Shown one piece after another: positions 44,399 through 53,202 of a DNA stretch of 64,000 nucleotides. Under the pieces are notes generated by a model. It ran no database searches. It saw only the letters and a list, made by a program, of their open reading frames with translations, and was not told the origin of the DNA. Within the stretch, counting starts at the first letter, position 1. Each line of letters opens with the position of its first letter. The stretch spans positions 496,001 through 560,000 of the forward strand of contig NZ_CAMDRE010000001.1 in the NCBI RefSeq assembly GCF_945906775.1, written 5' to 3'. Source of the stretch: Citrobacter sp. Marseille-Q6884 (GTDB taxonomy: Bacteria > Pseudomonadota > Gammaproteobacteria > Enterobacterales > Enterobacteriaceae). The translations under genes were made by a program, and so were the position numbers.

Positions 44399-44801
44399 CT
44401 ACATACCGAAGATATTTTCGTGAGTTAGATCAACAAATGGTGACAAAAAAATTACTCTCAAAGAGGTAAATCGTGCGTCAGGCCGCGCCAGTACTGGCTT
44501 TGCTGAATCGAAATAATGACCACACGAAGATTCACACTTTTGTGATGGCACTCACCTTTTAAAGCTGTATGACAAGTTATCTTTTTGCCGTCGCAATACA
44601 TAAGCCGACGGAATGCAAATTACCGATGGTTCACCATCGGATTGACCGGTACGGAAACCGAATTAGCAAGATTATTGACATGGCAAAGTTCGGGGAGTAC
44701 CGGCTTTTTTTCGGTTACGCCCTTCGTAAAAGAACATCCTTCGCTCTGCACAGGAAGATGACCGCGATCCTTGCGGAAATAACAAAACGACGAGGTTTTA
44801 C
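44399..44801. promoter_or_regulatory. exuT leader region with two hairpins
   Basis: No gene is supported. CCGTCG...CGACGG (44588-44611) and the perfect 18-bp palindrome CCGATGGTTCACCATCGG (44623-44640) lie in series, 160-210 bp before exuT. They may be operator or leader-RNA structures. AAGGTAAAT-type promoters are not clear. TGACAAGTTATC at about 44570 resembles the ExuR region on the other side. Confidence 0.5.
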
Positions 44802-46103
44802 ATGCGTAAAATTAAAGGGTTACGTTGGTACATGATCGCACTGGTGACACTTGGCACCGTGCTGGGTTACCTGACACGTAACACTGTGGCGGCAGCTGCG
44901 CCAACGCTGATGGAAGAGTTACACATCTCCACTCAACAGTATTCCTATATCATCGCAGCCTACTCTGCTGCTTACACCGTAATGCAACCCGTTGCTGGCT
45001 ATGTTCTGGATGTCCTGGGAACAAAAATTGGCTACGCGATGTTCGCCGTTCTGTGGGCCGTCTTCTGTGGTGCAACGGCGCTGGCAGGAAGCTGGGGTGG
45101 CCTGGCGCTGGCTCGTGGTGCTGTCGGTGCCGCTGAAGCCGCGATGATCCCTGCGGGTCTGAAAGCCAGTTCAGAATGGTTCCCGGCCAAAGAGCGTTCA
45201 ATTGCAGTTGGCTACTTTAACGTCGGTTCTTCTATTGGTGCGATGATCGCTCCACCGCTGGTTGTCTGGGCAATCGTGATGCACAGCTGGCAGATGGCGT
45301 TCATTATCTCCGGTGTACTGAGTTTCATCTGGGCGATGTCCTGGCTTGTTTTCTACAAACATCCTCGCGACCAGAAAAAACTGTCTGACGAAGAGCGTGA
45401 TTACATCCTCAACGGTCAGGAATCCCAGCACAAAAACAGTACTGCGAAGAAAATGTCGCTCGGTCAGATCCTGCGCAACCGCCAGTTCTGGGGTATTGCA
45501 CTGCCACGTTTCCTGGCAGAACCGGCCTGGGGTACGTTTAACGCCTGGATCCCGCTGTTCATGTTTAAAGTTTACGGCTTTAACCTGAAAGAGATTGCGA
45601 TGTTCGCCTGGATGCCAATGCTGTTCGCTGACCTGGGTTGTATCGTCGGCGGTTATTTACCACCGCTGTTCCAGCGCTGGTTCGGCGTCAACCTGATCGT
45701 TTCCCGTAAAATGGTCGTGACGCTGGGTGCATTCCTGATGATTGGCCCTGGCATGATTGGTCTGTTCACCAGCCCGTACATTGCTATCGCTCTGCTGTGC
45801 GTCGGTGGTTTTGCTCACCAGGCACTGTCTGGCGCGCTGATTACGCTCTCTTCTGATGTGTTCGGTCGTAATGAAGTGGCAACCGCAAACGGCTTGACCG
45901 GTATGTCCGCATGGCTTGCAAGTACGCTGTTTGCCCTGGTGGTCGGCGCCCTCGCTGACACCATTGGCTTTAGCCCGCTGTTTGCCGTACTGGCGGTATT
46001 TGACCTGCTCGGTGCGTTGGTTATCTGGACGGTGCTGCAAAACAAACCGGCCAGCGAGATTGACTCGGGCCCGCAGACCAATAAACCTGCGACACAAAGC
46101 TAA
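44802..46103 (+). CDS. exuT: Hexuronate transporter
   Basis: 433 aa, 12-TM MFS protein of the anion:cation symporter family. LGYLTRNTVAAAAPTL and RGAVGAAEAAMIPAGLKASSEWFPAKER carry family signatures. Imports galacturonate and glucuronate with protons, feeding UxaC. Start ATG at 44802, ACGAGG upstream. Confidence 0.96.
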   Translation: MRKIKGLRWYMIALVTLGTVLGYLTRNTVAAAAPTLMEELHISTQQYSYIIAAYSAAYTVMQPVAGYVLDVLGTKIGYAMFAVLWAVFCGATALAGSWGGLALARGAVGAAEAAMIPAGLKASSEWFPAKERSIAVGYFNVGSSIGAMIAPPLVVWAIVMHSWQMAFIISGVLSFIWAMSWLVFYKHPRDQKKLSDEERDYILNGQESQHKNSTAKKMSLGQILRNRQFWGIALPRFLAEPAWGTFNAWIPLFMFKVYGFNLKEIAMFAWMPMLFADLGCIVGGYLPPLFQRWFGVNLIVSRKMVVTLGAFLMIGPGMIGLFTSPYIAIALLCVGGFAHQALSGALITLSSDVFGRNEVATANGLTGMSAWLASTLFALVVGALADTIGFSPLFAVLAVFDLLGALVIWTVLQNKPASEIDSGPQTNKPATQS

Positions 46104-46135
46104 TTTGCCCTGATTCACAAAGGTTATAAAATGCT

Positions 46136-46164
46136 AAAGCCGCCAGTTCACTGGCGGCTTTTTT
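46136..46164 (+). terminator. Intrinsic terminator of exuT
   Basis: Perfect arms AAAGCCGCCAG and CTGGCGGCTTT with a TTCA loop and a T run, 32 bp after the stop. Confidence 0.95.
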
Positions 46165-46192
46165 GTCGCCACGAGTGGAGCCATACTCGCAA

Positions 46193-46208
46193 AAGTGGTA
46201 TAACAAAT
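46193..46208 (+). promoter_or_regulatory. ExuR operator upstream of exuR (autoregulation)
   Basis: AAGTGGTATAACAAAT matches the ExuR consensus core TGGTATA-CCA with few changes and overlaps a likely promoter 30 bp before the exuR start. Confidence 0.65.
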
Positions 46209-46238
46209 ATAGTCTGCCGTATCATGCCTGGAGTGCAT

Positions 46239-47015
46239 ATGGAAATCACCGAACCACGACGTTTGTATCAACAACTTGCTGCTGATCTTAAAGAACGCAT
46301 TGAGCAAGGCGTTTACCTGGTGGGCGATAAGCTACCCGCCGAACGCTTTATCGCCGATGAAAAAAATGTCAGCCGTACCGTGGTTCGTGAAGCGATTATT
46401 ATGCTGGAGGTTGAAGGCTACGTTGAGGTGCGCAAAGGGTCTGGGATCCACGTCATCTCTAACCAACCTAAACATTATGTCGCACCGGATGAAAATCTCG
46501 AGTTTGCCAGCTACGGTCCGTTTGAGCTTCTCCAGGCTCGCCAGTTAATTGAGAGCAATATTGCCGAGTTTGCCGCCACCCAGGTGACCAAACAGGACAT
46601 CATGAAACTGATGGAAATCCAGGAGAAATCGCGTAACGAAAAAAGCTTCCGCGACTCTGAGTGGGATCTCCAGTTCCATGTGCAGGTTGCCCTCGCAACG
46701 CAAAACACGGCGCTGGCGGCCATCGTTGAAAAAATGTGGACCCAACGCGTATACAACCCGTACTGGAAGAAATTACACGATCACATCGATCTCCGCACAG
46801 TCGATAACTGGTGTGATGACCATGACCAAATCCTGCGGGCGTTAATTCGTAAAGATCCCCATGCCGCTAAACTGGCAATGTGGCAGCACCTTGAGAACAC
46901 GAAACTGATGCTGTTTAACGAAACCAGCGATGATTTTGAATTCAATGCTGACCGTTACCTTTTTACGGAAAATCCGGTCGTTCATCTGGATACTGCCGCG
47001 AACGGGGCAAAATAA
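46239..47015 (+). CDS. exuR: ExuR, GntR-family repressor of hexuronate genes
   Basis: 258 aa from the ATG at 46239, the E. coli length; the open frame upstream to 46131 covers the exuT terminator and is not coding. N-terminal wHTH (LPAERFIADEKNVSRTVVRE) and C-terminal FCD ligand-binding domain with conserved His residues (FHVQVALATQN, DDHDQILRALI). Represses exuT and uxaCA until hexuronate or its metabolites bind. Confidence 0.95.
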   Translation: MEITEPRRLYQQLAADLKERIEQGVYLVGDKLPAERFIADEKNVSRTVVREAIIMLEVEGYVEVRKGSGIHVISNQPKHYVAPDENLEFASYGPFELLQARQLIESNIAEFAATQVTKQDIMKLMEIQEKSRNEKSFRDSEWDLQFHVQVALATQNTALAAIVEKMWTQRVYNPYWKKLHDHIDLRTVDNWCDDHDQILRALIRKDPHAAKLAMWQHLENTKLMLFNETSDDFEFNADRYLFTENPVVHLDTAANGAK

Positions 47016-47023
47016 ACATTCTG

Positions 47024-47114
47024 ATACCCAATGGATTTCGAGTTGCATTGAGGCGGCAGGTGAGTCGTGAGCAGGCGCAGCCAACAATAATGCAGCTTGA
47101 AGGACAATGGGTAT
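47024..47114. repeat. 91-bp inverted-repeat intergenic element
   Basis: Ends ATACCCAATGGATTTCGAG... and ...CTTGAAGGACAATGGGTAT are imperfect inverted repeats of about 26 bp around a 39-bp centre. It resembles a dispersed palindromic intergenic repeat of Enterobacteriaceae that starts ATACCC and ends GGGTAT. Non-coding; the rest of the 418-bp exuR-yqjA gap (to 47433) shows only promoter-like A+T-rich sequence. Confidence 0.7.
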
Positions 47115-47433
47115 AGCCTGTTTCCGACACTCGGTAAGCATTAAGTATAAAGTGTCAGCCTGTGTAAATCCTCTCGCCACCCTCCTTTGCGATAAGCAAA
47201 ATCACAGTTCAGCGGCCGTAATTTCTATAACGGACTACGTTGACCTTTGTTACAATTAAAAGCCTTTTGAATTTTTGTGTGTTAGTGCTTGCTTACTTCA
47301 CAACTTAACAGGGAACAGTTCAGGCCGTGAATTTGTGCCAGACCGCGACCCATGTAAAAAATATTAATAAAATTGCGGCATGACAAACTCCAGACAACCG
47401 GCGTGACGACAACCGATTCTCCAGGAATACTGA

Positions 47434-48096
47434 ATGGAACTACTGACTCAATTACTGAATGCCTTGTGGGCTCAGGATTTTGAAACTCTGGCCAATCCTT
47501 CCATGATTGGCATGCTGTATTTTGTCCTGTTTACAATTTTGTTTCTGGAAAATGGACTGCTCCCTGCAGCCTTTTTACCTGGCGACAGTTTGCTGGTTCT
47601 GGTCGGGGTGCTTATTGCTAAAGGAGCAATGGGTTTTCCGCAAACGGTTCTGCTCCTCACCACCGCGGCCAGCCTCGGCTGCTGGGTGAGCTATATACAA
47701 GGTCGATGGTTGGGTAATACTCGCGTCGTGCAGAATTGGCTTTCTCATCTCCCCGCGCATTACCATCAACGTGCTCATCATCTTTTCCACAAGCATGGCC
47801 TGTCTGCGCTACTGGTGGGGCGATTCATTGCTTTTGTCAGAACGTTACTGCCAACTATCGCAGGACTGTCAGGTCTGAATAATGCGCGCTTTCAGTTCTT
47901 CAACTGGATGAGCGGGCTGTTGTGGGTACTGATCCTGACAACGCTGGGCTACCTGTTGGGCAAAACGCCTGTTTTCCTCAAGTATGAAGATCAGCTCATG
48001 TCTTGCCTGATGCTGCTTCCTGTCGTTTTACTGGTGTTTGGGCTGGCAGGATCGCTGGTTGTACTGTGGAAAAAGAAATACGGAAACCGAGGGTAA
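47434..48096 (+). CDS. yqjA: YqjA, DedA-family inner-membrane protein
   Basis: 220 aa. DedA/SNARE-associated family with conserved FLENGLLPAAFLPGDSLL, GRFIAFVRTLLPTIAGLSG and four or more hydrophobic segments. DedA proteins act in membrane homeostasis, lipid transport and proton-motive-force maintenance; E. coli YqjA supports alkaline growth and drug tolerance with YghB. Followed after 3 bp by mzrA, forming one operon. Confidence 0.95.
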   Translation: MELLTQLLNALWAQDFETLANPSMIGMLYFVLFTILFLENGLLPAAFLPGDSLLVLVGVLIAKGAMGFPQTVLLLTTAASLGCWVSYIQGRWLGNTRVVQNWLSHLPAHYHQRAHHLFHKHGLSALLVGRFIAFVRTLLPTIAGLSGLNNARFQFFNWMSGLLWVLILTTLGYLLGKTPVFLKYEDQLMSCLMLLPVVLLVFGLAGSLVVLWKKKYGNRG

Positions 48097-48099
48097 ATT

Positions 48100-48483
48100 A
48101 TGCCGATATCACGCATAACACTCCGACGGCTGGCCTGGACGACCACCTTTCTCCTGTTTGTCGGCGGGCTCATTCTGACCTGGTCAGCCATTCGCGAGCA
48201 GGAGTCAACACTGGCTATTCGCGCGGTTAACCAGGGCGTCAGCATGCCAGACGGCTTCTCTATCTGGCACCATCTGGATGCCAACGGCATTCGCTTTAAA
48301 AGTATCACCCCCCAAAAAGATGCGCTGCTCATCACCTTTGATTCCAGCGCACAAAGCGCCGCAGCGAAGGTCGTGCTGGACAAAACGTTACCGCACGGCT
48401 TCGTTATCGCTCAACAGGACGATAACAATCAGACGGTACAGTGGTTATCTCGCTTACGCGATAACCCGCATCGTTTTGGTTAA
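48100..48483 (+). CDS. mzrA: MzrA, modulator of EnvZ/OmpR
   Basis: 127 aa. A single N-terminal membrane segment (TTFLLFVGGLILTWSAI) and a periplasmic domain. In E. coli it binds EnvZ to link CpxAR and EnvZ/OmpR signalling. Directly downstream of yqjA, start 3 bp after its stop. Confidence 0.92.
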   Translation: MPISRITLRRLAWTTTFLLFVGGLILTWSAIREQESTLAIRAVNQGVSMPDGFSIWHHLDANGIRFKSITPQKDALLITFDSSAQSAAAKVVLDKTLPHGFVIAQQDDNNQTVQWLSRLRDNPHRFG

Positions 48484-48630
48484 CTTCCAGGAATCTGAAT
48501 TAGATCACTCACTTTGGTGATTTCGCCGTTTAGAGCCTATGATTAATAAACTGGGTTTATGACTCATGCTTTATTACCTGGAGCAACGACCCCAACGTAA
48601 CCGGGGCGAAACACAATGGAAGGTTCAAGA

Positions 48631-48999
48631 ATGAAATACCACGTCGCTTTAGCAATTACCCTTTTCGCTCTCAGTGCCGGCTCTTACGCCAACACCCTCT
48701 GTCAGGAAAAAGAACAAGATATTCAGCGGGAGATTAGTTATGCCGAAAAGCACAATAATCAGAGCCGCATCAACGGGCTGAACAAAGCGCTGAGCGAAGT
48801 TCGGGCAAATTGTTCTGACAGCAAATTGCGAGCCGACCATCAGAAAAAAATCGCAGAACAGAAAGATGAGATTGCTGAGCGTCAACGTGATTTAACTGAA
48901 GCGAAGCAAAAAGGCGATGCGGATAAAATTGCAAAACGCGAACGTAAGCTTGCTGAAGCTCAGAATGAGCTAAAAAAACTCGAGACCCGCGATTACTAA
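48631..48999 (+). CDS. yqjC: YqjC, DUF1090 periplasmic protein
   Basis: 122 aa from the ATG at 48631 (AAGGTTC upstream). A cleavable signal peptide (MKYHVALAITLFALSAGSYA) and a charged coiled-coil mature part with two cysteines (CQEKEQDIQ, NCSDSKL). Function unknown; DUF1090. Start of yqjCDEK. Confidence 0.93.
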   Translation: MKYHVALAITLFALSAGSYANTLCQEKEQDIQREISYAEKHNNQSRINGLNKALSEVRANCSDSKLRADHQKKIAEQKDEIAERQRDLTEAKQKGDADKIAKRERKLAEAQNELKKLETRDY

Positions 49000-49032
49000 G
49001 TACGGTAACTACCCACTCACCTGGAGAAAACT

Positions 49033-49338
49033 ATGTCTAAAGATAATGCTACGGAACACCTGCGTGCTGAGCTGAAATCCCTTGCGGATACGCTTGAAGA
49101 GGTACTGAGCTCTTCTGGTGATAAGTCGAAAGAAGAGCTGAGTAAAATCCGCAGTAAAGCCGAACGTGCGCTGAAAGAGAGCCGCAATCGCCTGGGTGAA
49201 ACCAGCGATGTCATTGCCAAACAGACCCGCGAAGCCGCAGCCCGGGCAGATAACTACGTGCGCGAAAACCCGTGGACCGGTGTCGGTATTGGCGCGGCGG
49301 TCGGTGTGGTACTGGGTGTTCTGTTGTCGCGCCGCTAA
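49033..49338 (+). CDS. yqjD: YqjD, DUF883/ElaB-family ribosome-associated membrane protein
   Basis: 101 aa: acidic coiled-coil region, then a C-terminal glycine-rich transmembrane helix (GIGAAVGVVLGVLLSRR). E. coli YqjD binds ribosomes to the membrane in stationary phase through its N-terminal region. GGAGAAA precedes the start; 2 bp separate it from yqjE. Confidence 0.94.
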   Translation: MSKDNATEHLRAELKSLADTLEEVLSSSGDKSKEELSKIRSKAERALKESRNRLGETSDVIAKQTREAAARADNYVRENPWTGVGIGAAVGVVLGVLLSRR

Positions 49339-49340
49339 CA

Positions 49341-49736
49341 ATGGCTGACTCTCAACACGCACAAGGCCCGGGCAAAAGCGTACTGGGTATCGGGCAGCGG
49401 ATCCTCACTATTCTCGTTGAGATAGTGGAGACCCGACTGCGGTTGGCCGTCGTTGAACTGGAAGAGGAAAAAGCCAACCTTATTCAGCTTATGCTGATGC
49501 TGGGGTTGACCATGCTTTTTGCGGCTTTCGGCTTGATGAGCCTGATGGTGCTTATCATCTGGGCCATTGATCCTCAGTATCGCCTCAACGCAATGATTGC
49601 CACCACCGTTGTGCTGTTACTTCTGGCACTCCTTGGCGGTATATGGACGTTACGTAAAGCCCGTAAATCAACGTTGTTGCGGCATACGCGCCACGAACTG
49701 GCCAGTGACCGGCAGAGTCTGGAGGATGATGCATAA
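49341..49736 (+). CDS. yqjE: YqjE, phage-holin-superfamily-III-type membrane protein
   Basis: 131 aa from the ATG at 49341. Two hydrophobic segments (MLGLTMLFAAFGLMSLMVLI, MIATTVVLLLLALLGGI) between charged helices; DUF1469/PF07332 type. Function unknown. Overlaps yqjK by one base (TAATG). Confidence 0.92.
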   Translation: MADSQHAQGPGKSVLGIGQRILTILVEIVETRLRLAVVELEEEKANLIQLMLMLGLTMLFAAFGLMSLMVLIIWAIDPQYRLNAMIATTVVLLLLALLGGIWTLRKARKSTLLRHTRHELASDRQSLEDDA

Positions 49737-50035
49737 TGAGCAGTAAAGTCGAACGTCAAAAACGTAAGGCGCTGCTGCTTGGCCAGATCCAGCAGCAACG
49801 GCTGGATCTGTCTGCCACGCGTCGAGACTGGCTGGAGGCAACCGGCGCATACGATCGTGGCTGGAACACGCTACTCAATCTGCGTTCCTGGGTGTTGGTC
49901 GGCAGCAGCATCATGGCGATTCGCACTATTCGCAACCCGAATCTGCTCGTGCGCTGGGCCAAACGTGGATTTAGCATCTGGAGCGTCTGGCGACTGGTGA
50001 AAGCCACAATCCGGCAGCAGCAGTTGCGCGGTTAG
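49736..50035 (+). CDS. yqjK: YqjK-family protein
   Basis: 99 aa, basic and helical, no clear signal peptide, one moderately hydrophobic segment (LRSWVLVGSSIMAIRTI). Member of the YqjK family co-encoded with YqjD and YqjE. Function unknown. Start overlaps the yqjE stop. Confidence 0.9.
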   Translation: MSSKVERQKRKALLLGQIQQQRLDLSATRRDWLEATGAYDRGWNTLLNLRSWVLVGSSIMAIRTIRNPNLLVRWAKRGFSIWSVWRLVKATIRQQQLRG

Positions 50036-50220
50036 CCCCCTGATCCCGTCCCTGTGTATCCTCTTTCCTCAAATTTTTTGAAAATTACTGACAGTTTTCC
50101 TTGCTAACAATTGTCATTCTCCACGTTTATGATTCTCTCCATCGACAGCAACGACGCGCTATTCAGCGTTGTTGCACAAAAAACAAAATAAGCCGCCTGG
50201 GTGGTTTCGTGGAGAGTACG

Positions 50221-50613
50221 ATGAAAAAATTAGAAGATGTTGGTGTACTGGTAGCGCGCATTCTGATGCCAATCCTGTTTATTTCTGCAGGTTGGGGAAA
50301 AATCACCGGATATGCGGGTACCCAACAGTACATGGAAGCCATGGGCGTCCCTGGATTTATGTTGCCGCTGGTTATTCTGCTTGAGTTCGGCGGCGGTCTG
50401 GCCATTTTGTTCGGCTTCCTGACCCGTACTACCGCACTGTTCACCGCTGGCTTCACCGTGCTGACAGCGTTCATCTTCCACAGCAACTTTGCGGAAGGGA
50501 TGAACTCACTGATGTTCATGAAAAACCTGACCATCGCAGGCGGCTTCCTGCTGCTGGCTATCACCGGTCCTGGCGCATTCAGCATTGACCGTGCGCTGAA
50601 TAAAAAGTGGTAA
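50221..50613 (+). CDS. yqjF: YqjF, DoxX-family membrane protein
   Basis: 130 aa from the ATG at 50221 (GGAGAGTACG upstream); the frame is open back to 50101 but E. coli length supports this start. Four hydrophobic segments; DoxX motif ILMPILFISAGWGKI and PLVILLEFGGGLAIL. Probably a quinone/redox-linked membrane component; E. coli yqjF is induced by aromatic compounds such as DNT via YhaJ. Followed by yqjG. Confidence 0.93.
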   Translation: MKKLEDVGVLVARILMPILFISAGWGKITGYAGTQQYMEAMGVPGFMLPLVILLEFGGGLAILFGFLTRTTALFTAGFTVLTAFIFHSNFAEGMNSLMFMKNLTIAGGFLLLAITGPGAFSIDRALNKKW

Positions 50614-50635
50614 GCAAGCTATACTAAACGAATCA

Positions 50636-50663
50636 AAAAGCGAGGAGGCATCTCCTCGCTTTT
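50636..50663 (+). terminator. Terminator of yqjF
   Basis: Perfect arms AAAAGCGAGGAG and CTCCTCGCTTTT with loop GCAT, 22 bp after yqjF. Some transcription may continue into yqjG. Confidence 0.9.
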
Positions 50664-50684
50664 GCTATCTGATGGAGAGAAAAA

Positions 50685-51671
50685 ATGGGACAACTGATTG
50701 ATGGCGTCTGGCATGACACCTGGTATGACACCAAATCTACCGGGGGAAAATTTCAACGTTCTGCATCGGCTTTCCGTAACTGGCTCACCGCTGATGGCGC
50801 GCCGGGTCCAACTGGCGAAGGTGGCTTTGCCGCCGAAAAAGATCGGTATCACCTCTACGTGTCACTTGCCTGTCCCTGGGCGCACCGTACACTGATCATG
50901 CGTAAGCTCAAAGGGCTGGAATCGTTTATCTCTGTTTCCGTCGTGAATCCACTGATGCTGGAAAACGGCTGGACGTTTGACGATGATTTCCCGGCAGCAA
51001 CGGGCGATACGCTCTACCAGCACGAGTTCCTCTACCAACTCTATTTGCATGCCGATCCGCATTACAGTGGCCGGGTCACCGTTCCGGTGCTGTGGGACAA
51101 AAAAAATCACACGATTGTCAGCAACGAATCCGCGGAAATCATCCGCATGTTTAACACGGCGTTTGATGCGCAGGGTGCAAAAGCCGGGGATTACTACCCG
51201 CCGGCGCTGCAAGGTAAAATTGACGAGCTGAATAGTTGGATTTACGACAACGTCAATAATGGCGTCTATAAAGCCGGATTTGCCACCAGCCAGGAAGCCT
51301 ACGACGACGCTGTCGAAAAAGTCTTTGTTTCTCTGGCGCGTCTGGAGCAGATCCTGGGTCAGCATCGCTATCTGACCGGCAACCAGTTAACAGAGGCTGA
51401 TATTCGCCTGTGGACAACGCTGGTGCGCTTTGATCCGGTCTATGTCACCCACTTTAAGTGCGACAAACACCGTATTAGCGACTATCTGAATCTTTACGGT
51501 TTCCTGCGCGATATCTACCAGATGCCGGGCATTGCAGATACCGTCAATTTTGATCATATCCGTAATCACTACTTCCGTAGTCACAAAACCATTAACCCGA
51601 CCGGCATTATTTCTATCGGGCCATGGCAAGATCTCGACGAGCCCCACGGACGCGATAGCCGTTTCGCATAA
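50685..51671 (+). CDS. yqjG: Glutathionyl-hydroquinone reductase
   Basis: 328 aa, GST xi/omega class. Catalytic Cys in the SLACPWAHR motif (about residue 63), then WDKKNHTIVSNESAEIIRM and an alpha-helical C-terminal domain. Reduces glutathionyl-hydroquinones; related to the Sphingobium PcpF family. Strong SD (GGAGAG) 8 nt upstream. Confidence 0.95.
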   Translation: MGQLIDGVWHDTWYDTKSTGGKFQRSASAFRNWLTADGAPGPTGEGGFAAEKDRYHLYVSLACPWAHRTLIMRKLKGLESFISVSVVNPLMLENGWTFDDDFPAATGDTLYQHEFLYQLYLHADPHYSGRVTVPVLWDKKNHTIVSNESAEIIRMFNTAFDAQGAKAGDYYPPALQGKIDELNSWIYDNVNNGVYKAGFATSQEAYDDAVEKVFVSLARLEQILGQHRYLTGNQLTEADIRLWTTLVRFDPVYVTHFKCDKHRISDYLNLYGFLRDIYQMPGIADTVNFDHIRNHYFRSHKTINPTGIISIGPWQDLDEPHGRDSRFA

Positions 51672-51678
51672 TTTACAC

Positions 51679-51702
51679 AGGCACCCTTCAGGGTGCCTTA
51701 TT
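51679..51702 (+). terminator. Terminator of yqjG
   Basis: AGGCACCC and GGGTGCCT arms around TTCA, followed by TATTAATT. Confidence 0.8.
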
Positions 51703-51797
51703 AATTAACACTGCAAATATTTACCCGCGTACCAATCACAGCTATTCTTATTTTGATTGCTTTAAAAACAAGTAATTGAACGCAGAACGAGGCAAAA

Positions 51798-52163
51798 ATG
51801 GATTGGTATTTAAACGTATTAAAGAACTACTTTGGTTTTGGCGGCCGTGCGCGCCGCAAAGAGTACTGGATGTTTGTTCTGGTCAACATCATCTTTACGT
51901 TCGTACTGGGCGTTCTGGACAGAATGTTTGGCTGGCAACGTGCCGGGGGAGAAGGCATATTAACGACGATTTATGGGGTTCTGGTCTTTATCCCATGGTG
52001 GGCGGTGCAGTTTCGCCGTTTGCATGACACCGATCGATCGGCATGGTGGCTGTTAGTGTTACTGATCCCCATCGTCGGCTGGTTGATAATCATCCTTTTC
52101 AACTGTCAAAACGGCACGCCGGGTAACAACCGGTTCGGCGCCGACCCTAAAAGCCTGTCCTGA
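51798..52163 (+). CDS. yhaH: YhaH, DUF805 membrane protein
   Basis: 121 aa. N-terminal DWYLNVLKNYFGFGGRARRKEYW, three hydrophobic segments and the FRRLHDTDRSAWW motif identify DUF805. Function unknown. GAGGCAAAA precedes the start. Confidence 0.93.
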   Translation: MDWYLNVLKNYFGFGGRARRKEYWMFVLVNIIFTFVLGVLDRMFGWQRAGGEGILTTIYGVLVFIPWWAVQFRRLHDTDRSAWWLLVLLIPIVGWLIIILFNCQNGTPGNNRFGADPKSLS

Positions 52164-52169
52164 ATTCAC

Positions 52170-52197
52170 ATGCGCCCCATCGTTTGAAGGGGCGCAT
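52170..52197. terminator. Bidirectional terminator between yhaH and yhaJ
   Basis: ATGCGCCCC and GGGGCGCAT perfect arms with a 10-nt loop between the convergent stops. Confidence 0.82.
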
Positions 52198-52201
52198 GCT
52201 A

Positions 52202-53098
52202 TTATTTTCCGGCAAACAGCTTCGGTATTTCCCGTAAACACCAGGATTTTGCCTCACCCATGCTGTCACGTCGCCAGGCCATGATGATATCAATTTCGTT
52301 CGTGGATTCCGGGCTAACCACGCGCAGTCGGCCTGCCGCAATATCGTCTTCAACCAGCGGGTAAGGCATTGTCGCCACGCCCAACCCGGCCAGCAATGCC
52401 TGCCGCTTGTCCTCTATTGAACTCACCGTCAACCGCGGTTGTTTATCCAGCAGTTGAACGGTCAGCACCGGTCGCTCACGGGCGGTATCCGCCACAGCAA
52501 TACCGCGGTATTTGACGCGAGTCACTTCCGACAACGGTTCAGGCTCCTGATGAATCGGGTGATCCGGTGCCGCAACATAGACGTTCATCAGCGTGTACAG
52601 CTTGCGGGAATTGATTTCTGATGATGAGCGAAAATGCATATCCGGGGCGATCACGATATCCGCTCTTCCCTGCTCCAGACGCTCCCATGCCCCTGCCAGC
52701 ACTTCGGTGATCACCGAAAGTTGGGTATTCGCCTTCCCGGCGAGCCGGTCGATAAGTGGGAAGAACGCCGCCGTTGGCACCAGCGCTTCGGTGACAATCG
52801 TCAGGTGCGTTTCCCAACCACGAGCCAGCGCTTCCGCATCGGTAGTCAGCTTGTCTGCGGCTTCCAGTAACACGCGACCCCGTTCCAGCAGCATGCGCCC
52901 TACGTTGGTGAATTTTGTACGGTGGCCTGAACGGTCAAACAGCACGACGTCCAGCTCTTCTTCCAGTTTCTGCATGGTATAGCTGAGTGCAGAAGGTACG
53001 CGCCCCAGTTCGTCCGCCGCTGCGGCAAAGCTACCGCGTCGATCTATTGCGTCCATGACGCGTAACGCTTCCAGCGTTAAAGCCCTTTCTTTGGCCAT
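52202..53098 (-). CDS. yhaJ: YhaJ, LysR-family regulator
   Basis: 298 aa from the ATG at 53098 (GAGATG context), E. coli length. N-terminal wHTH (LEALRVMDAIDRRGSFAAAADELGRV partly, ending SALSYTMQKLEE) and C-terminal substrate-binding domain. E. coli YhaJ activates yqjF and virulence genes in response to aromatic compounds and D-serine-like signals. Divergent from yhaK across 104 bp. Confidence 0.94.
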   Translation of the reverse strand: MAKERALTLEALRVMDAIDRRGSFAAAADELGRVPSALSYTMQKLEEELDVVLFDRSGHRTKFTNVGRMLLERGRVLLEAADKLTTDAEALARGWETHLTIVTEALVPTAAFFPLIDRLAGKANTQLSVITEVLAGAWERLEQGRADIVIAPDMHFRSSSEINSRKLYTLMNVYVAAPDHPIHQEPEPLSEVTRVKYRGIAVADTARERPVLTVQLLDKQPRLTVSSIEDKRQALLAGLGVATMPYPLVEDDIAAGRLRVVSPESTNEIDIIMAWRRDSMGEAKSWCLREIPKLFAGK

Positions 53099-53202
53099 CT
53101 CGTTCTCATTCAGGAAATTTGAACATACCGGGCAGAATATCTGGCTAACAATGCAGCGTCCAGCCATTTAACATAAAAGGAAGTAAAGAGAGGTCAAGAA
53201 TT

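Noticed and set aside
44690..44699. GGGGAGTA motif in the exuT leader resembling a yybP-ykoY riboswitch
   Set aside because: The second conserved loop and the flanking helices are missing; the 8-mer alone is a chance match.
47340..47372. CpxR box upstream of yqjA (GTAAA-N5-GTAAA)
   Set aside because: GTAAA at 47355 is followed by TTAAT/AATAAA rather than a second GTAAA; E. coli yqjA is Cpx-regulated but the site is not convincing here.
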